From contig NZ_JAIMCB010000015.1 in NCBI RefSeq assembly GCF_025499425.1, positions 1 through 64,000 of the forward strand: a stretch of DNA of 64,000 bases, written 5' to 3'. Position 1 is the first letter of the stretch, and each line of letters starts with the position of its first letter. The stretch comes from Acidiferrimicrobium sp. IK. Lineage in GTDB: Bacteria; Actinomycetota; Acidimicrobiia; Acidimicrobiales; Palsa-688. Shown one piece after another: positions 1 to 8,897 of the stretch. A program made the translations under genes and the position numbers. Below the pieces are notes generated by a model, which was given only the letters and a program-made list of their open reading frames with translations, made no database searches and was not told the origin of the DNA.

Positions 1-117
1 GACCGCAAGCCCGCCCACCGCATCGCCCAGTTCGCCCTGGCCGTCACATTCCTGCTCGTCGCCAAACTCATCGACTGGCGAAACCGCTGGTCACCGGCAT
101 CAACACCAATCCGCTGA
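1..117 (+). CDS. C-terminal end of an unidentified protein (partial)
   Basis: Frame 1 is open from the window edge to a TGA at 115-117 and encodes 38 residues. The central part (FALAVTFLLVAKLID) is hydrophobic and is followed by WRNRW, which looks like a membrane-associated or buried C-terminal helix. A second plus frame is open to a TAA at 123-125, but its composition is rich in Pro, Arg and His and looks like a shadow. I do not recognise the family; a transposase or membrane-protein tail are both possible. It converges on the mce operon, leaving only 58 bases before the stop of the last mce gene. Confidence 0.35.
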   Translation, partial: DRKPAHRIAQFALAVTFLLVAKLIDWRNRWSPASTPIR

Positions 118-175
118 GCCTCTAAGGCAGAGATCAGCGGAAGAAGGCGCACGGAGCGGAGACGGACTGCGATGT

Positions 176-1213
176 TCACGCCGCACACCCGTTGACCGTA
201 GGAGACACCGGGCTGGAGTTGGTGACCGCGCCCGGCTTGTCGCACTGGGCGATGACGCTGTCAGTAAGGAACAGTGCCGGTGCCACAGCGTCGAAGTACG
301 GCCCGTTGCCCGTGGCGTTGGCCAGATACTTCGAGAATCCGGCCAGCGCAGGCACAGCGGCGCCGAGGGAGTTGGCGTCTTTGGCCAGCACCGCCGAGAC
401 CGCTTGGAGATTGCCGAGCAGGGCGCCCAGGTTGGCGTGACGATCGGTGACGATAGAGCTGATCTCCCGGGAGAGGGTCTGAGTCGAGGAGAGCAAGCCG
501 TCGATCGCCGCTCGGCGCTGCTCGACGACCTGGAGCACCAAGGTCGACTGGCCGATGAGCGTCACCAGTGGCGCTTGGTGTGCGTTGAGATTGGCGACCA
601 CGGCCTGCGCCTGGTTGACCAGGTCCACCAGCTGGCTCTGGCGCTGGCTTATGACGTTTGACAGGCTCCCGAGGCCGTGGATCACCGCAGCGGTGGCGGC
701 CGGATCGGTGCCGGCCAGGTCCCCCGATGCCACGGCCATGGCCTTGGCCAGCTGCTGCTGGTCTATCTGGCCGGCCTCCCCGCCGAGCTGGCTCAGGGTG
801 CTGACGACCGTGGGCGACCCAAAGGTGCGCGTCAGGGGGATGACCTGGCCGGGCCTCATCGTCCCGCTCCCCTTCGGTGTCAGTTGGACGTATTCTTGCC
901 CGAGGGGCGAGAGGACCTTGACTTGCAGGGTAGTGCCAGTGCCGAGATGGGTCCCCGGGTCGACGTCGAAGGACAGCCGCACGTAGTTGCCCTCGAGTGC
1001 CTCGCCGGCGATGGTACCGATCTTGACACCCGCGATTGTCACGTACTCGCCCTTGGACAGCTGGTTGGCGTTGGCCAGCTCGGCGTAGTAACGGTCCTCG
1101 TGGCTGAACGGAAGCTTGGCGAAGTTGAGCGCGCCGAGGACGGCACAGAGGATAACGGCGGCGGCCACGACGGCAATGACCTTGAGGTTGCGTTCGCGGA
1201 AGGGCTTGGTCAT
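176..1213 (-). CDS. mceC: MCE-family lipid-transport protein (third mce gene, MceC position)
   Basis: 345 aa. It has the Mce architecture: a short basic N-terminus, one membrane anchor (about residues 11-31, VIAVVAAAVILCAVLGALNF), an MlaD-type beta-barrel domain (about 40-115, with YVTIAGVKIGTI and VKVLSPLGQEYV), then a long helical region. Mce proteins form periplasmic hexameric rings or tubes that carry hydrophobic substrates (sterols, phospholipids, fatty acids) to YrbE permeases; the substrate cannot be read from sequence. The ATG overlaps the stop of the preceding mce gene (ATGA), so the two are translationally coupled. The C-terminus carries two Cys (QCDKPG, NGCAA). It is the last mce gene here; canonical actinobacterial operons have six. 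Confidence 0.85.
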   Translation of the reverse strand: MTKPFRERNLKVIAVVAAAVILCAVLGALNFAKLPFSHEDRYYAELANANQLSKGEYVTIAGVKIGTIAGEALEGNYVRLSFDVDPGTHLGTGTTLQVKVLSPLGQEYVQLTPKGSGTMRPGQVIPLTRTFGSPTVVSTLSQLGGEAGQIDQQQLAKAMAVASGDLAGTDPAATAAVIHGLGSLSNVISQRQSQLVDLVNQAQAVVANLNAHQAPLVTLIGQSTLVLQVVEQRRAAIDGLLSSTQTLSREISSIVTDRHANLGALLGNLQAVSAVLAKDANSLGAAVPALAGFSKYLANATGNGPYFDAVAPALFLTDSVIAQCDKPGAVTNSSPVSPTVNGCAA

Positions 1214-2349
1214 GGCTGGCAGTTCGGAGTGTGTAGGGCGGGATTGCCTGTGAAGCCGTTCGAGACCGTCGTGCCCCCGCTGGTGAGCCCGGACAAGTTG
1301 CTCGGGAGAAGGTTCGAGATGGGAGCCAGCAGCGTGGTTAGCGCCGGCGGTACAGGGAATGGCGTCAGGATCAGGGGCTTGTATACGTGGATGTACAGCT
1401 GGCAGAGGTAAGTGTTGGCGAAGGTTCCGTTTTGGAAGACGGAACTGAAGACGTTGAGGGAATGGGGAAACTGTGTCAGGGTGGCGTCAAGAGCCGATTG
1501 GTTGGCGGCCAGGGCCTGTGTCACCCCCGTCAGGCGGGCGACGGAGGCCTCGAACGAGGGCTGGATCTGCCCGATGATCCCCGACAAGCTGCCGGTAAGC
1601 GTCGAAGCGCTGTCGAGGGCGCTGGACAGCGTCCCTCGGTCCCCGGCCAGCGTCGTGCTCAAGCGGGCAAAGCCATCGATGAACTGGCCGACCTGGGCAT
1701 CGTGGGCTCCGACTGTCGTGAGCAGCCGGTCCAGGTTGTTGACGACCTGGTCGATGACCTGCTGGCGGTCAGCAAGATTGTTGGTCAGCTGCGCGGCCTG
1801 GGTGACCAACGCGGAGAAGTTGCCGGACTGCCCCTGGAAGGCACCGATGATGTTGGCGCTCAACTGATTGATCTGCGTCGGGGTCAGGGCCTGGAACAGC
1901 GGCTGGAAGCCGTTGAACAGGTCGGTCAGGTCGAGAGCGGGCCTGGTGCGGGCCAGGGGGATCGTCGTCCCCGACTTGACCGGGGTGCCCCCGCTGCCGC
2001 GGGTGAGGGCTAGGTCGCGCTGGCCGAAGAGATTTTCGTATTCGATCTGGGCGTGGGTGGTGTCGGTGACGGATTGTGAAGTATCGACCGTGAAGGTCAC
2101 GAGGGCCTCGGTGTGGTGGTGGACCCGCACCGACTTGACCCGCCCGACCTTGACCCCCGCCATGCGCACCGCGTCGCCGTTCTGGATGGCCGACGCGTCG
2201 GTAAAGATCGCTTCGTAGGTGTGCTGTGGCGACGTGTCGAGGTCGAGCAGGCTGGCGACCACCACAGCGGTCAGCACCAGCGAGACGGCGGTGAAGACCG
2301 CCAGTTTGGCTATCAGGCCTGACAGGGCCACGTTGCGGGAGACCTTCAT
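1210..2349 (-). CDS. mceB: MCE-family lipid-transport protein (second mce gene, MceB position)
   Basis: 379 aa. An N-terminal membrane helix (about residues 14-33, LAVFTAVSLVLTAVVVASLL) is followed by an MlaD domain (about 38-120: GDAVRMAGVKVGRVKSV, YENLFGQRDLAL) and a long helical segment with many leucine heptads and polar Gln/Asn residues. The YENLFGQR motif is typical of the MceB class. The start codon overlaps the mceA stop by ATGA and its own stop overlaps the mceC start. It is predicted to be a subunit of the Mce hexamer spanning the periplasm. The letter assignment rests on operon position and motif, not on a search. Confidence 0.87.
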   Translation of the reverse strand: MKVSRNVALSGLIAKLAVFTAVSLVLTAVVVASLLDLDTSPQHTYEAIFTDASAIQNGDAVRMAGVKVGRVKSVRVHHHTEALVTFTVDTSQSVTDTTHAQIEYENLFGQRDLALTRGSGGTPVKSGTTIPLARTRPALDLTDLFNGFQPLFQALTPTQINQLSANIIGAFQGQSGNFSALVTQAAQLTNNLADRQQVIDQVVNNLDRLLTTVGAHDAQVGQFIDGFARLSTTLAGDRGTLSSALDSASTLTGSLSGIIGQIQPSFEASVARLTGVTQALAANQSALDATLTQFPHSLNVFSSVFQNGTFANTYLCQLYIHVYKPLILTPFPVPPALTTLLAPISNLLPSNLSGLTSGGTTVSNGFTGNPALHTPNCQP

Positions 2350-3713
2350 GGCACCAGGCTGTTCATGAGTGATGACATCATGTTGGTGACTGCAGGGAAG
2401 GATCCCGCCGGCGGCGTGCCCGCTGCCTGCGACACGAAGCTGCTGGCCGCCTGGGAGGTGGCTGCTGGAGCCAGCGCCGGGCTGGGGACCACCTGGCTGC
2501 CTGCCGGCAGCCCGGAGGCGGGCGGCGCGGCGACTGACTGCACCACCGGACCGCCGCAGTTTGGTCCCGCCTCGGAGCCGTAGCGGGGGCAGTTGGCGGC
2601 CGTGTAGGTGGGGGGATCCATGATCCCCGAGAAGGAGTAGTAGGCCTCTGAGTGCTCCAGCCCCTGCGGGAGGAGGAACGTGGCGGCAAAGAGGGCGTCT
2701 TCGGGGTCGTTGACGTAGAAGTTGGCGGTGACGTGGACGAAAGGGCCCTGGTCGAAGGCAGGCAGCAGGTCCCGGACGAGGGTGTCGAGGTTGGTGAGGG
2801 TCTGGGGGATGACGTTGGGATTGGCCTGCACGTCGATCAGCAGCGGGAGGAAGTTGGTCAAAAAGGCGTGCAGCGTGGTGTTGATCCCGTCGAGCAGGCC
2901 GGTGGCCTGGCCAGCGACGACCTGACCTGTCTGCAGGAAGGAGGCGAGGTTACGGGCGTCGTAGGTGACGGTCTGCGCCACCGTCGCCGAGTTAGCTGCG
3001 GTGGTGAGGAGGTCGGGGATCGCCTGCGACAACCCGGCCAGGACCGGGCTCAGCGCGGTGATGTCGCCGTTGAGCGTCGGAAGGTGCGGGATGAGCGACC
3101 GCAGGTAGGCACTCAACTCGTCTACGGCTCGGCCGAAAGGCTGACCCTGTCCGTGAAGGGCGGTTGACAGGGCGTTGAGGGTGGTGTCGATTTGTGCGGG
3201 GTGCAGGCCGGTGAGCAGGTTGTTGATGTCGGCCAGGCCGGTCTGCAGCGAGGTCGATCCGCTGCTGGCGGCCGCCAGCAGCTGGCCGGTGTGGAGGTGA
3301 CCCACCGCGGCGGCCGGCGGGGCCAGCACGATTCCCTGCACACCGAAGACCGAGGAGGGAGCCACGGCGATTGTGACGTTGGCCGGGATGGTCGCGAGCA
3401 TCCCCGGCTGCAGGTGAAGGCTGACCCGCACCGAGCCGCCGCCGAGGGACCGAACCTTCCCGGCGACGGTGCCGACCTGGACCTGGCGGTAGGTCACCTG
3501 GGCCCCGGGCTGGACGGGCTGGCCGGGGGGGAGGTCGGCGTCGATGGACGCGTAGGTGGAGAACGTGCCCTTGAAGGAGAGGACCATCCCGGCCACTCCG
3601 GCCGCGACCAGGGCCACGAGGACGACCCCGGCCCCCGCCATCATCACCGTCCGGCGCTGCGCGGCGCGCTGGCGAGTCTCGAACGACGCCCCTGAGGCAA
3701 TCGCTGCGGTCAT
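2346..3713 (-). CDS. mceA: MCE-family lipid-transport protein (first mce gene, MceA position)
   Basis: 455 aa from the ATG at 3713, which overlaps the stop of the upstream yrbE gene (ATGA). The frame stays open far upstream, but that part lies inside the two yrbE genes and is not coding. A membrane anchor (about residues 24-46, MMAGAGVVLVALVAAGVAGMVLSF) precedes the MlaD domain (about 55-135: PGQPVQPGAQVTYRQVQVGTV), then helical repeats and a Pro/Ala/Ser-rich tail with Cys residues near TAANCPRYGSEAGPNC. Longer than most Mce proteins because of that tail. Predicted to be a periplasmic lipid-shuttle subunit working with the two YrbE permeases. Confidence 0.87.
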   Translation of the reverse strand: MTAAIASGASFETRQRAAQRRTVMMAGAGVVLVALVAAGVAGMVLSFKGTFSTYASIDADLPPGQPVQPGAQVTYRQVQVGTVAGKVRSLGGGSVRVSLHLQPGMLATIPANVTIAVAPSSVFGVQGIVLAPPAAAVGHLHTGQLLAAASSGSTSLQTGLADINNLLTGLHPAQIDTTLNALSTALHGQGQPFGRAVDELSAYLRSLIPHLPTLNGDITALSPVLAGLSQAIPDLLTTAANSATVAQTVTYDARNLASFLQTGQVVAGQATGLLDGINTTLHAFLTNFLPLLIDVQANPNVIPQTLTNLDTLVRDLLPAFDQGPFVHVTANFYVNDPEDALFAATFLLPQGLEHSEAYYSFSGIMDPPTYTAANCPRYGSEAGPNCGGPVVQSVAAPPASGLPAGSQVVPSPALAPAATSQAASSFVSQAAGTPPAGSFPAVTNMMSSLMNSLVP

Positions 3714-4630
3714 CCGCCGGTCAGCCTGATGGCGTTGGAGGACAGCCCGTAGAAGAACATCGTCAGCAGCAGATCCAGAACTGACAGGGCCACGATCGAC
3801 GCCCGGATGGCCCGGCCGGTGGCCCGGCCCACCCCCTCTGGACCGCCGGTGGTGGTGATCCCGTAGTAGCAGTGAATGACGATGATCACCGCCGAGAAGA
3901 TCACGACCTTCAGGACCGAGTGGACGATGTCCATCGGACCCAAGAAGGCGTGGAAGTAGTGCAGGTAGGTGCCCGACCCCTGCTTGGACACCAGCGACAC
4001 CGTCAGCTGCGTGGCGTAGTAGGAGCCTGACAGCGACAGCAGGTACAGCGGGATGACCGAGGCCATCGCCGCCAGCATCCGGGTGGTGACCAGATACGGA
4101 AGGGAAGGGACGGCCATCACGTCGAGGGCGTCGATCTCGTCGGAGATGCGCATGGCGCCCAGCTGCGCGGTGAACCGGCAGCCCATCTGCGACGCCAGCC
4201 CGAACGCGGTGATGAGCGGGATCAGCTCCCGGGTGTTGCCGTAGGCGGCGATGAGCCCCGACAGGGGCGCCAGGCCGATGATCTGCAGGCCCTGGTATCC
4301 CTCCAGGCCGATCTCGATGCCGAGGAACACCGACAAGATGAGCACCACGAACACCGTCGAGGTGGCGACGGCCAGAACCCGGCCGCCGAAGGTGACCTCG
4401 GCGAGGAGGCGGGCCAGTTCCTTGCGGTGCTTGCGCAGAACCGTCGGGATCGAGGCGAACACCTTGACGAGGAACACCAGCAGCCCGCCCAGCCACACCA
4501 GCCGCTGGACCAGCGCGGACGACACCAGTCGACCGCCACCACGGGCGGGCGGCAGCGGATCGCCCGGCGGCCGGTCGGGCAGGACGAGGAAGTAGGCCTG
4601 GGCCGGGTCGGGCTGGTCTACGACCGCCAT
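3710..4630 (-). CDS. yrbEB: YrbE/MlaE-family permease subunit (second copy)
   Basis: 306 aa, five to six predicted membrane helices. Family features visible: FLGIEIGLEGYQGLQIIGLAPLSGLIAAYG, then GLASQMGCRFTAQLGAMRISDEIDALDVMAV, the cytoplasmic loop that contacts the ATPase in MlaE, and a C-terminal GVGRATGRAIRASIVALSVLDLLLTMFFYG. Two YrbE proteins form the membrane channel of an ABC importer whose ATPase (MceG/MlaF) is encoded elsewhere; none is in this window. It starts 15 bases after the first yrbE gene and overlaps mceA by four bases, as expected for one transcript. Confidence 0.9.
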   Translation of the reverse strand: MAVVDQPDPAQAYFLVLPDRPPGDPLPPARGGGRLVSSALVQRLVWLGGLLVFLVKVFASIPTVLRKHRKELARLLAEVTFGGRVLAVATSTVFVVLILSVFLGIEIGLEGYQGLQIIGLAPLSGLIAAYGNTRELIPLITAFGLASQMGCRFTAQLGAMRISDEIDALDVMAVPSLPYLVTTRMLAAMASVIPLYLLSLSGSYYATQLTVSLVSKQGSGTYLHYFHAFLGPMDIVHSVLKVVIFSAVIIVIHCYYGITTTGGPEGVGRATGRAIRASIVALSVLDLLLTMFFYGLSSNAIRLTGG

Positions 4631-4645
4631 CAGCGCCTCCCCATC

Positions 4646-5584
4646 TCAGGGCACCCGCAGCGGGACGAGGACCAAGAACACGTCGGTCAGGATCAGGTCC
4701 AGGGTGAAGAGGGCCAGGCCGGTGAGCACCACCGACTGGTTGACCGCCTCGCCGACGCCCACCGCCCCCCGCTTGGCGCCGAGACCCTTGTAACAGGCCA
4801 GGACCGCAGCGACGAAGCCGAAGATCGCCGCCTTCAGGGTCGACTCGATGATGTCGGCGCCCTGCGAGAAGGAGCTGAAGGCGTTGAGGTAGGCGCCGGA
4901 AGTGCCGTGGAGGATGTAGATGTCGCTGGCGTAGGCCGACACCAGCCCGGCGAAGGCCACGATCCCGTTCAAGAACACTGCTACGAGGATCCCAGCCAGG
5001 ATCCGGGGGGCGACCAGACGCTCTACGGGGCTGATGCCCATCACCTCCATGGCGGAGATCTCGTCGCGGATCGTCCGGGCACCCAGATCGGAGCAGATCG
5101 CCGAACCTCCGGCGCCCGAGAGGATCAAAGCGGTGACGATCGGCGCCACCTCCCGAACGGTGGTGAGGGCGTCGATGGCGCCGGTGAAGGAGGTGGCCCC
5201 CACCTGGTTGGCCAGCCCGCCGACCTCGAGGACGATGATCGTCCCGAAGGGCACGGCGATGAGGATCGTCGGCAGCAGCGACACCGATACCAGCATCCAC
5301 GCCTGCTCCAAGGCCTCCCTGAAAGGGAAGCGGCGCCGAATCAGACCCCGGACGGTCACCACTGCAGCGTCGAGCGTCAGTGCTACGACGTTGCCGAAGT
5401 TGGCGACTATCTCATTCAGGTAGGCGCCCGCGGTCGAAGGCCGGGCGAACTGCTCCATGTCCACCAGGCGGGTGCCAATCAGCCAGTCCCAGGGACTGTC
5501 CCCATCTTGGAAACGCAACCGGGGGCCGGGCTTGCCCGACCCACCCGGCACGTTAGGGCCCGGTCGTGTGTCGACGTCTACCAA
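4646..5584 (-). CDS. yrbEA: YrbE/MlaE-family permease subunit (first gene of the mce operon)
   Basis: 312 aa. The MlaE core is clear: EALEQAWMLVSVSLLPTILIAVPFGTIIVLE, GAGGSAICSDLGARTIRDEISAMEVMGI (the EQ-loop-like ATPase contact) and GVGEAVNQSVVLTGLALFTLDLILTDVFLV. About 42 residues precede the core, so translation may start at the internal Met at 5458 (MEQFARPS); the longer start opens with a proline/glycine-rich, unstructured stretch. It heads a five-gene minus-strand operon with two permeases and three Mce proteins, divergent from the GH15 gene across 272 bases. Role: membrane channel of a lipid ABC transporter. Confidence 0.88.
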   Translation of the reverse strand: MVDVDTRPGPNVPGGSGKPGPRLRFQDGDSPWDWLIGTRLVDMEQFARPSTAGAYLNEIVANFGNVVALTLDAAVVTVRGLIRRRFPFREALEQAWMLVSVSLLPTILIAVPFGTIIVLEVGGLANQVGATSFTGAIDALTTVREVAPIVTALILSGAGGSAICSDLGARTIRDEISAMEVMGISPVERLVAPRILAGILVAVFLNGIVAFAGLVSAYASDIYILHGTSGAYLNAFSSFSQGADIIESTLKAAIFGFVAAVLACYKGLGAKRGAVGVGEAVNQSVVLTGLALFTLDLILTDVFLVLVPLRVP

Positions 5585-5856
5585 CGCCCCCTCCGGGCTC
5601 TTCGCCTACGACAACTCATCGTCCCCCCTGGATGCGCCGACGCGCACCCCGTACCTGCTTGCGACTGCCGCCTCCGCGGTGCCTGCTACTGATTCGTGTT
5701 CGAGCCGCCGATTCCCTCCGACGGCCGCTTCCTCCTGGGAGCGCCCGCCCCAGTCTCTGGCGTTTAGCGTGCTTCGAGTAGAAGATACTCAATGTACCCT
5801 TTGTCCGCCAGGGTTGCGTGCTGCAGAGGACAACCGACACTCGCTAGACAGGTAGC
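5585..5856. promoter_or_regulatory. Divergent promoter region between mce operon and GH15 gene
   Basis: 272 bases between two outward-facing genes, so both promoters should lie here. The most A/T-rich part is about 5760-5815. It contains a small inverted repeat, GAGTA-GAAGA-TACTC (5776-5790), a possible regulator site. No convincing -35/-10 pair stands out on either strand, so exact promoters are not called. Frames open through this region have the composition of shadows. Confidence 0.35.
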
Positions 5857-7644
5857 GTGAGCCAGCTCCTCGAGGACTACGCCCTGATCGGTGACACCCA
5901 CACCGCTGCCCTGGTCGGCCGGGACGGCTCCGTCGACTGGCTGTGCGTCCCCCGGTTCGACTCCGGCAGCTGCTTCGCCAAGCTGCTCGGCTCCGACGAC
6001 CACGGCCGCTGGCTGCTGGCCCCCGACGGGGAGGTAGTGGCCACCAGCCGGGCTTACCGGGGCCGGACCATGGTGCTCGAGACCGAGATCGAGACCGCCG
6101 AAGGCAAGGTGCGCGTCACCGATTTCATGCCGCCCCGCCACCACCACCCGCGGGTGGTGCGGGTGGTCACCGGCGTCGAGGGGACGGTCCGGATGCGCAC
6201 GGAGTTGACCATCCGATTCGAGTACGGCGCGGACGTGCCGTGGGTGCGGCGCACCGAGCGGGGACTGCACGCCATCGCCGGCCCCAACGCCTTGACCCTC
6301 GACAGTCCGGTCCGCCTCACCGGGCGGGACCTGCGCCACGAGGCGGTGTTCACCGTGGAGGCCGGGCAGCGGGTACCGATGGTCCTCAGCTGGCACCTGT
6401 CCCACGACGATCAGCCGTTCGTGCTCGACACCGCCCGGGCCGAGAAAGAGACCGAGGCGTGGTGGGAGGAGTGGTGCAGCGGCATCGACGACGTCCACGG
6501 CGAATGGCAGGACGTCGCTCTGCGGTCGCTGATCACCCTGAAGGCCCTCACCTACGCCCCGACCGGCGGCATCGTCGCCGCCGCGACCACCTCCCTGCCC
6601 GAGGACCTCGGCGGGGTCCGAAACTGGGACTACCGCTACTGCTGGGTTCGCGACGCCACGCTGACCCTCGACGCGTTGATCGAGGCCGGGTGCGTCGCCG
6701 AGGCCAGGGCGTGGATGGCGTGGCTGGGCCGAGCCGCGGCCGGCGCCCCCGAGCAGCTGCAGATCATGTACGGCCCGGCCGGGGAACGCCGCTTGACCGA
6801 GTACGAGGTGGACTGGCTCCCCGGCTACGAGAACTCCGCCCCGGTGAGGATCGGCAACGCCGCCTCGGACCAGTTCCAACTCGACGTGTACGGCGAGCTG
6901 ATGGACGCCATCGACCGGGCGAGAAGCCACGGCGTCGCCGCCGACGGCGTCGTCTGGCAGGTGCAGCGGGCGCTGATGGCGTTCGTCGAGGACCACTGGG
7001 GCGATCCCGACGACGGGATCTGGGAGGTGCGCGGCCCCCGCCAGCACTTCACCCATTCGCGGGTGATGGCGTGGGTGGCCTTCGATCGGGCGGTGCGCGC
7101 CGTGGAGCGCTACGGCCTGGACGGTCCGGTGGAGCGCTGGCGGGAGGCCCGCCAGGCGGTCCACCAGGAGGTGTGCGATAAGGGTTGGGACCCCGACAAG
7201 CGGGCGTTCACCCAGCACTACGGGTCCAGCGACCTCGACGCCAGCGTGTTGATGATCCCCCTGGTCGGGTTCTTGCCGCCCGACGATCCCCGCGTCGTGG
7301 CCACCGTGGAGGCGGTCCAGCGGGAGCTGGTCGTCGACGGCTTCGTCCTGCGCTACCAGAACAGCTCGGGCGTCGACGGGCTGCCGGGCGGCGAAGGCGC
7401 GTTCTTGCCCTGCACGTTCTGGCTGGCCGACTGCCTCGCCCTGATGGGGCGGACCGACGAGGCCCGCTCGATCTTCACCCGCCTCGCCGGCCTGGCCAAC
7501 GATGTCGGGCTGCTGTCTGAGGAGTACGACCCGAAGGCTGGGCGCCTGGTGGGCAATTTCCCGCAGGCTTTCACCCACGTCGGTCTCATCAACACCGCCC
7601 GCAACCTGGCCGGCGGCCGGAGCGCCCGCCTAGCGGCGCAATAG
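5857..7644 (+). CDS. GH15 family glucoamylase/trehalase-type glycoside hydrolase
   Basis: 595 aa, no signal peptide, so cytoplasmic. N-terminal beta-sandwich begins with DYALIGDTHTAALVGRDGSVDWLCVPRFDS, the family hallmark. The alpha/alpha-barrel carries NWDYRYCWVRDA (about 256-267). The likely general acid is Glu390 in GIWEVRG and the base is Glu555 in LLSEEYDP. LPGGEGAFLPCTFWLADCL is another family block. Bacterial members of this clade act on alpha-1,4-glucans or on trehalose (mycobacterial trehalase is GH15); which one applies here cannot be decided by eye. The start is GTG. It is transcribed away from the mce operon. Confidence 0.9.
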   Translation: MSQLLEDYALIGDTHTAALVGRDGSVDWLCVPRFDSGSCFAKLLGSDDHGRWLLAPDGEVVATSRAYRGRTMVLETEIETAEGKVRVTDFMPPRHHHPRVVRVVTGVEGTVRMRTELTIRFEYGADVPWVRRTERGLHAIAGPNALTLDSPVRLTGRDLRHEAVFTVEAGQRVPMVLSWHLSHDDQPFVLDTARAEKETEAWWEEWCSGIDDVHGEWQDVALRSLITLKALTYAPTGGIVAAATTSLPEDLGGVRNWDYRYCWVRDATLTLDALIEAGCVAEARAWMAWLGRAAAGAPEQLQIMYGPAGERRLTEYEVDWLPGYENSAPVRIGNAASDQFQLDVYGELMDAIDRARSHGVAADGVVWQVQRALMAFVEDHWGDPDDGIWEVRGPRQHFTHSRVMAWVAFDRAVRAVERYGLDGPVERWREARQAVHQEVCDKGWDPDKRAFTQHYGSSDLDASVLMIPLVGFLPPDDPRVVATVEAVQRELVVDGFVLRYQNSSGVDGLPGGEGAFLPCTFWLADCLALMGRTDEARSIFTRLAGLANDVGLLSEEYDPKAGRLVGNFPQAFTHVGLINTARNLAGGRSARLAAQ

Positions 7645-7678
7645 CCCCAAACCCGGCAAGTCACCATTTCGGAGGTCC

Positions 7679-7698
7679 CGCCGGCATCGAGGCCGGCG
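7679..7698 (+). terminator. Possible terminator hairpin after the GH15 gene
   Basis: A perfect 7-bp stem CGCCGGC / GCCGGCG encloses the 6-base loop ATCGAG, 34 bases after the GH15 stop. There is no T-tract behind it, so it may be a weak terminator or simply a stable 3' end. Confidence 0.4.
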
Positions 7699-7743
7699 AT
7701 TGGCCCTTTCGAGCCGGCTTCGGCCGATCTACTATTCCCGATC

Positions 7744-8118
7744 GTGGGGGCACAGTGGGTGGGCAAGAGGGCGTTGGTGCTGCACGGCCTGCTGGTCGTG
7801 GTGGTGCCGCTGTGCCTCGTCGCCGGCTGGTGGCAGCTCCATCAGGCCCTCTCGGGGAACTCGCTCAGCTGGGCGTACACCGTCGAGTGGCCGATCTTCG
7901 CGGCCATCGCGGCGGTCGCTTGGTGGCAGCTGCTCCATGAGGGGGGCGAGGCCAGAGCGGCACGGGCAGAGGCGGCCCGCCTCGACGTCGAGCGCGTCGC
8001 TGCCAGCGCCGCCCGCACCGGCGACGACTCGCTGGAGGTGACCGGGGTGCACGGCGACGAGCGCGTCGCGCTGGCCGCGAGGCGCGAGTACCTGGCCCAC
8101 CTCGAGCGCACGCGGTGA
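7744..8118 (+). CDS. Small membrane protein of the oxidase-assembly cluster
   Basis: 124 aa from a GTG start. Two predicted membrane helices (about residues 9-29, ALVLHGLLVVVVPLCLVAGWW, and about 43-62, YTVEWPIFAAIAAVAWWQLL) are followed by a charged cytoplasmic tail rich in Ala, Arg and Glu, probably helical. The WWQL motif occurs at the end of both helices, suggesting internal duplication. Function unknown. Its stop overlaps the start of the SCO-like gene (GTGA), which ties it to cytochrome oxidase assembly. Confidence 0.65.
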   Translation: MGAQWVGKRALVLHGLLVVVVPLCLVAGWWQLHQALSGNSLSWAYTVEWPIFAAIAAVAWWQLLHEGGEARAARAEAARLDVERVAASAARTGDDSLEVTGVHGDERVALAARREYLAHLERTR

Positions 8119-8897
8119 CGGTCCAGGAGCGACCCGCTGTCGCCGACCGGCCTGCCCCGGCCCCGAGGCGACGCCCGCGCCGGCCGTCACCGCTCGCCGC
8201 GGTAGCCGCGGCCGCTGCGGCGGCGCTGGTGGCGGCGTTGGCAGTGCTCGTCGTGCGCCACGACCGCCAGGCACCGGCGCTCCTCGGTGGGATCCGGGCC
8301 TCGGGTATCCCCCCGGAGTTGCCGACCGGCATCGCCAACGAGATGGGGTTGTCCCCCGTGCCCGCCACCACCGCCCCGGCATTCACCCTCACCGACCAGG
8401 AGGGGCGCAGCCTGCCCCTGTCGTCGTTTCGAGGCAAGGTCGTCGTGCTCGAGGCGATGGATCCTCACTGCAGCGACATCTGCCCGCTCGTGTCGCGCGA
8501 GTTCATCGACGCCTACCGGGACCTGGGGGCCAGCGCGCCCAAGGTCGTCTTCGCCGCGCTGAACGTCAACCAGTACGTCTCGTCGGTGGCCGACATGGAG
8601 AAGTACTCGGCCGACAACGGGTTGACCACCCTCCCGGACTGGCATTTCTTCACCGGGGGCGCCCCGCTGCTGCGGGCTGCGTGGGCCGCGTACCGGATCC
8701 AGGTGGAAGCGCCCAACCCGGCCGCCGACGTTGTTCACACCTCGATCATCTATTTCATCGACCCGTCGGGCACCGAGCGCTACGTCGCCTCGCCGATGGT
8801 CGACCACCGAGCTGACGGTACTTCTTACCTCCCGCCGGGAGTGATCGCCGACTGGGGCCGGGGCATCGCCATCACGGCCGGCCAGCTGGCGTCGTGA
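8115..8897 (+). CDS. SCO1/SenC-family copper chaperone (cytochrome oxidase assembly)
   Basis: 260 aa. Arg/Pro-rich cytoplasmic N-terminus, one membrane anchor (about residues 32-52), then an extracytoplasmic thioredoxin fold. The copper ligands of the SCO family are all present: Cys119 and Cys123 in CSDIC (C-x3-C) and His208 in VVHTSIIYFID. SCO proteins load or reduce the CuA site of oxidase subunit II, whose gene lies on the opposite arm of this locus. GTG start overlapping the previous stop, and a stop overlapping the next start: a tightly coupled operon. Confidence 0.88.
   Translation: MTVQERPAVADRPAPAPRRRPRRPSPLAAVAAAAAAALVAALAVLVVRHDRQAPALLGGIRASGIPPELPTGIANEMGLSPVPATTAPAFTLTDQEGRSLPLSSFRGKVVVLEAMDPHCSDICPLVSREFIDAYRDLGASAPKVVFAALNVNQYVSSVADMEKYSADNGLTTLPDWHFFTGGAPLLRAAWAAYRIQVEAPNPAADVVHTSIIYFIDPSGTERYVASPMVDHRADGTSYLPPGVIADWGRGIAITAGQLAS

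Noticed and set aside
3714..5300. Long open frame running upstream of the first mce gene
   Set aside because: It lies inside the two clear yrbE genes in another frame and has Arg/Gly/His-rich shadow composition; the ATG at 3713 with an ATGA overlap is the natural start.
5764..7578. 604-residue open frame antisense to the GH15 gene
   Set aside because: Composition (HPRH, GEAG repeats) is that of the complement of a high-GC gene, with no motif; the GH15 frame has all catalytic blocks.
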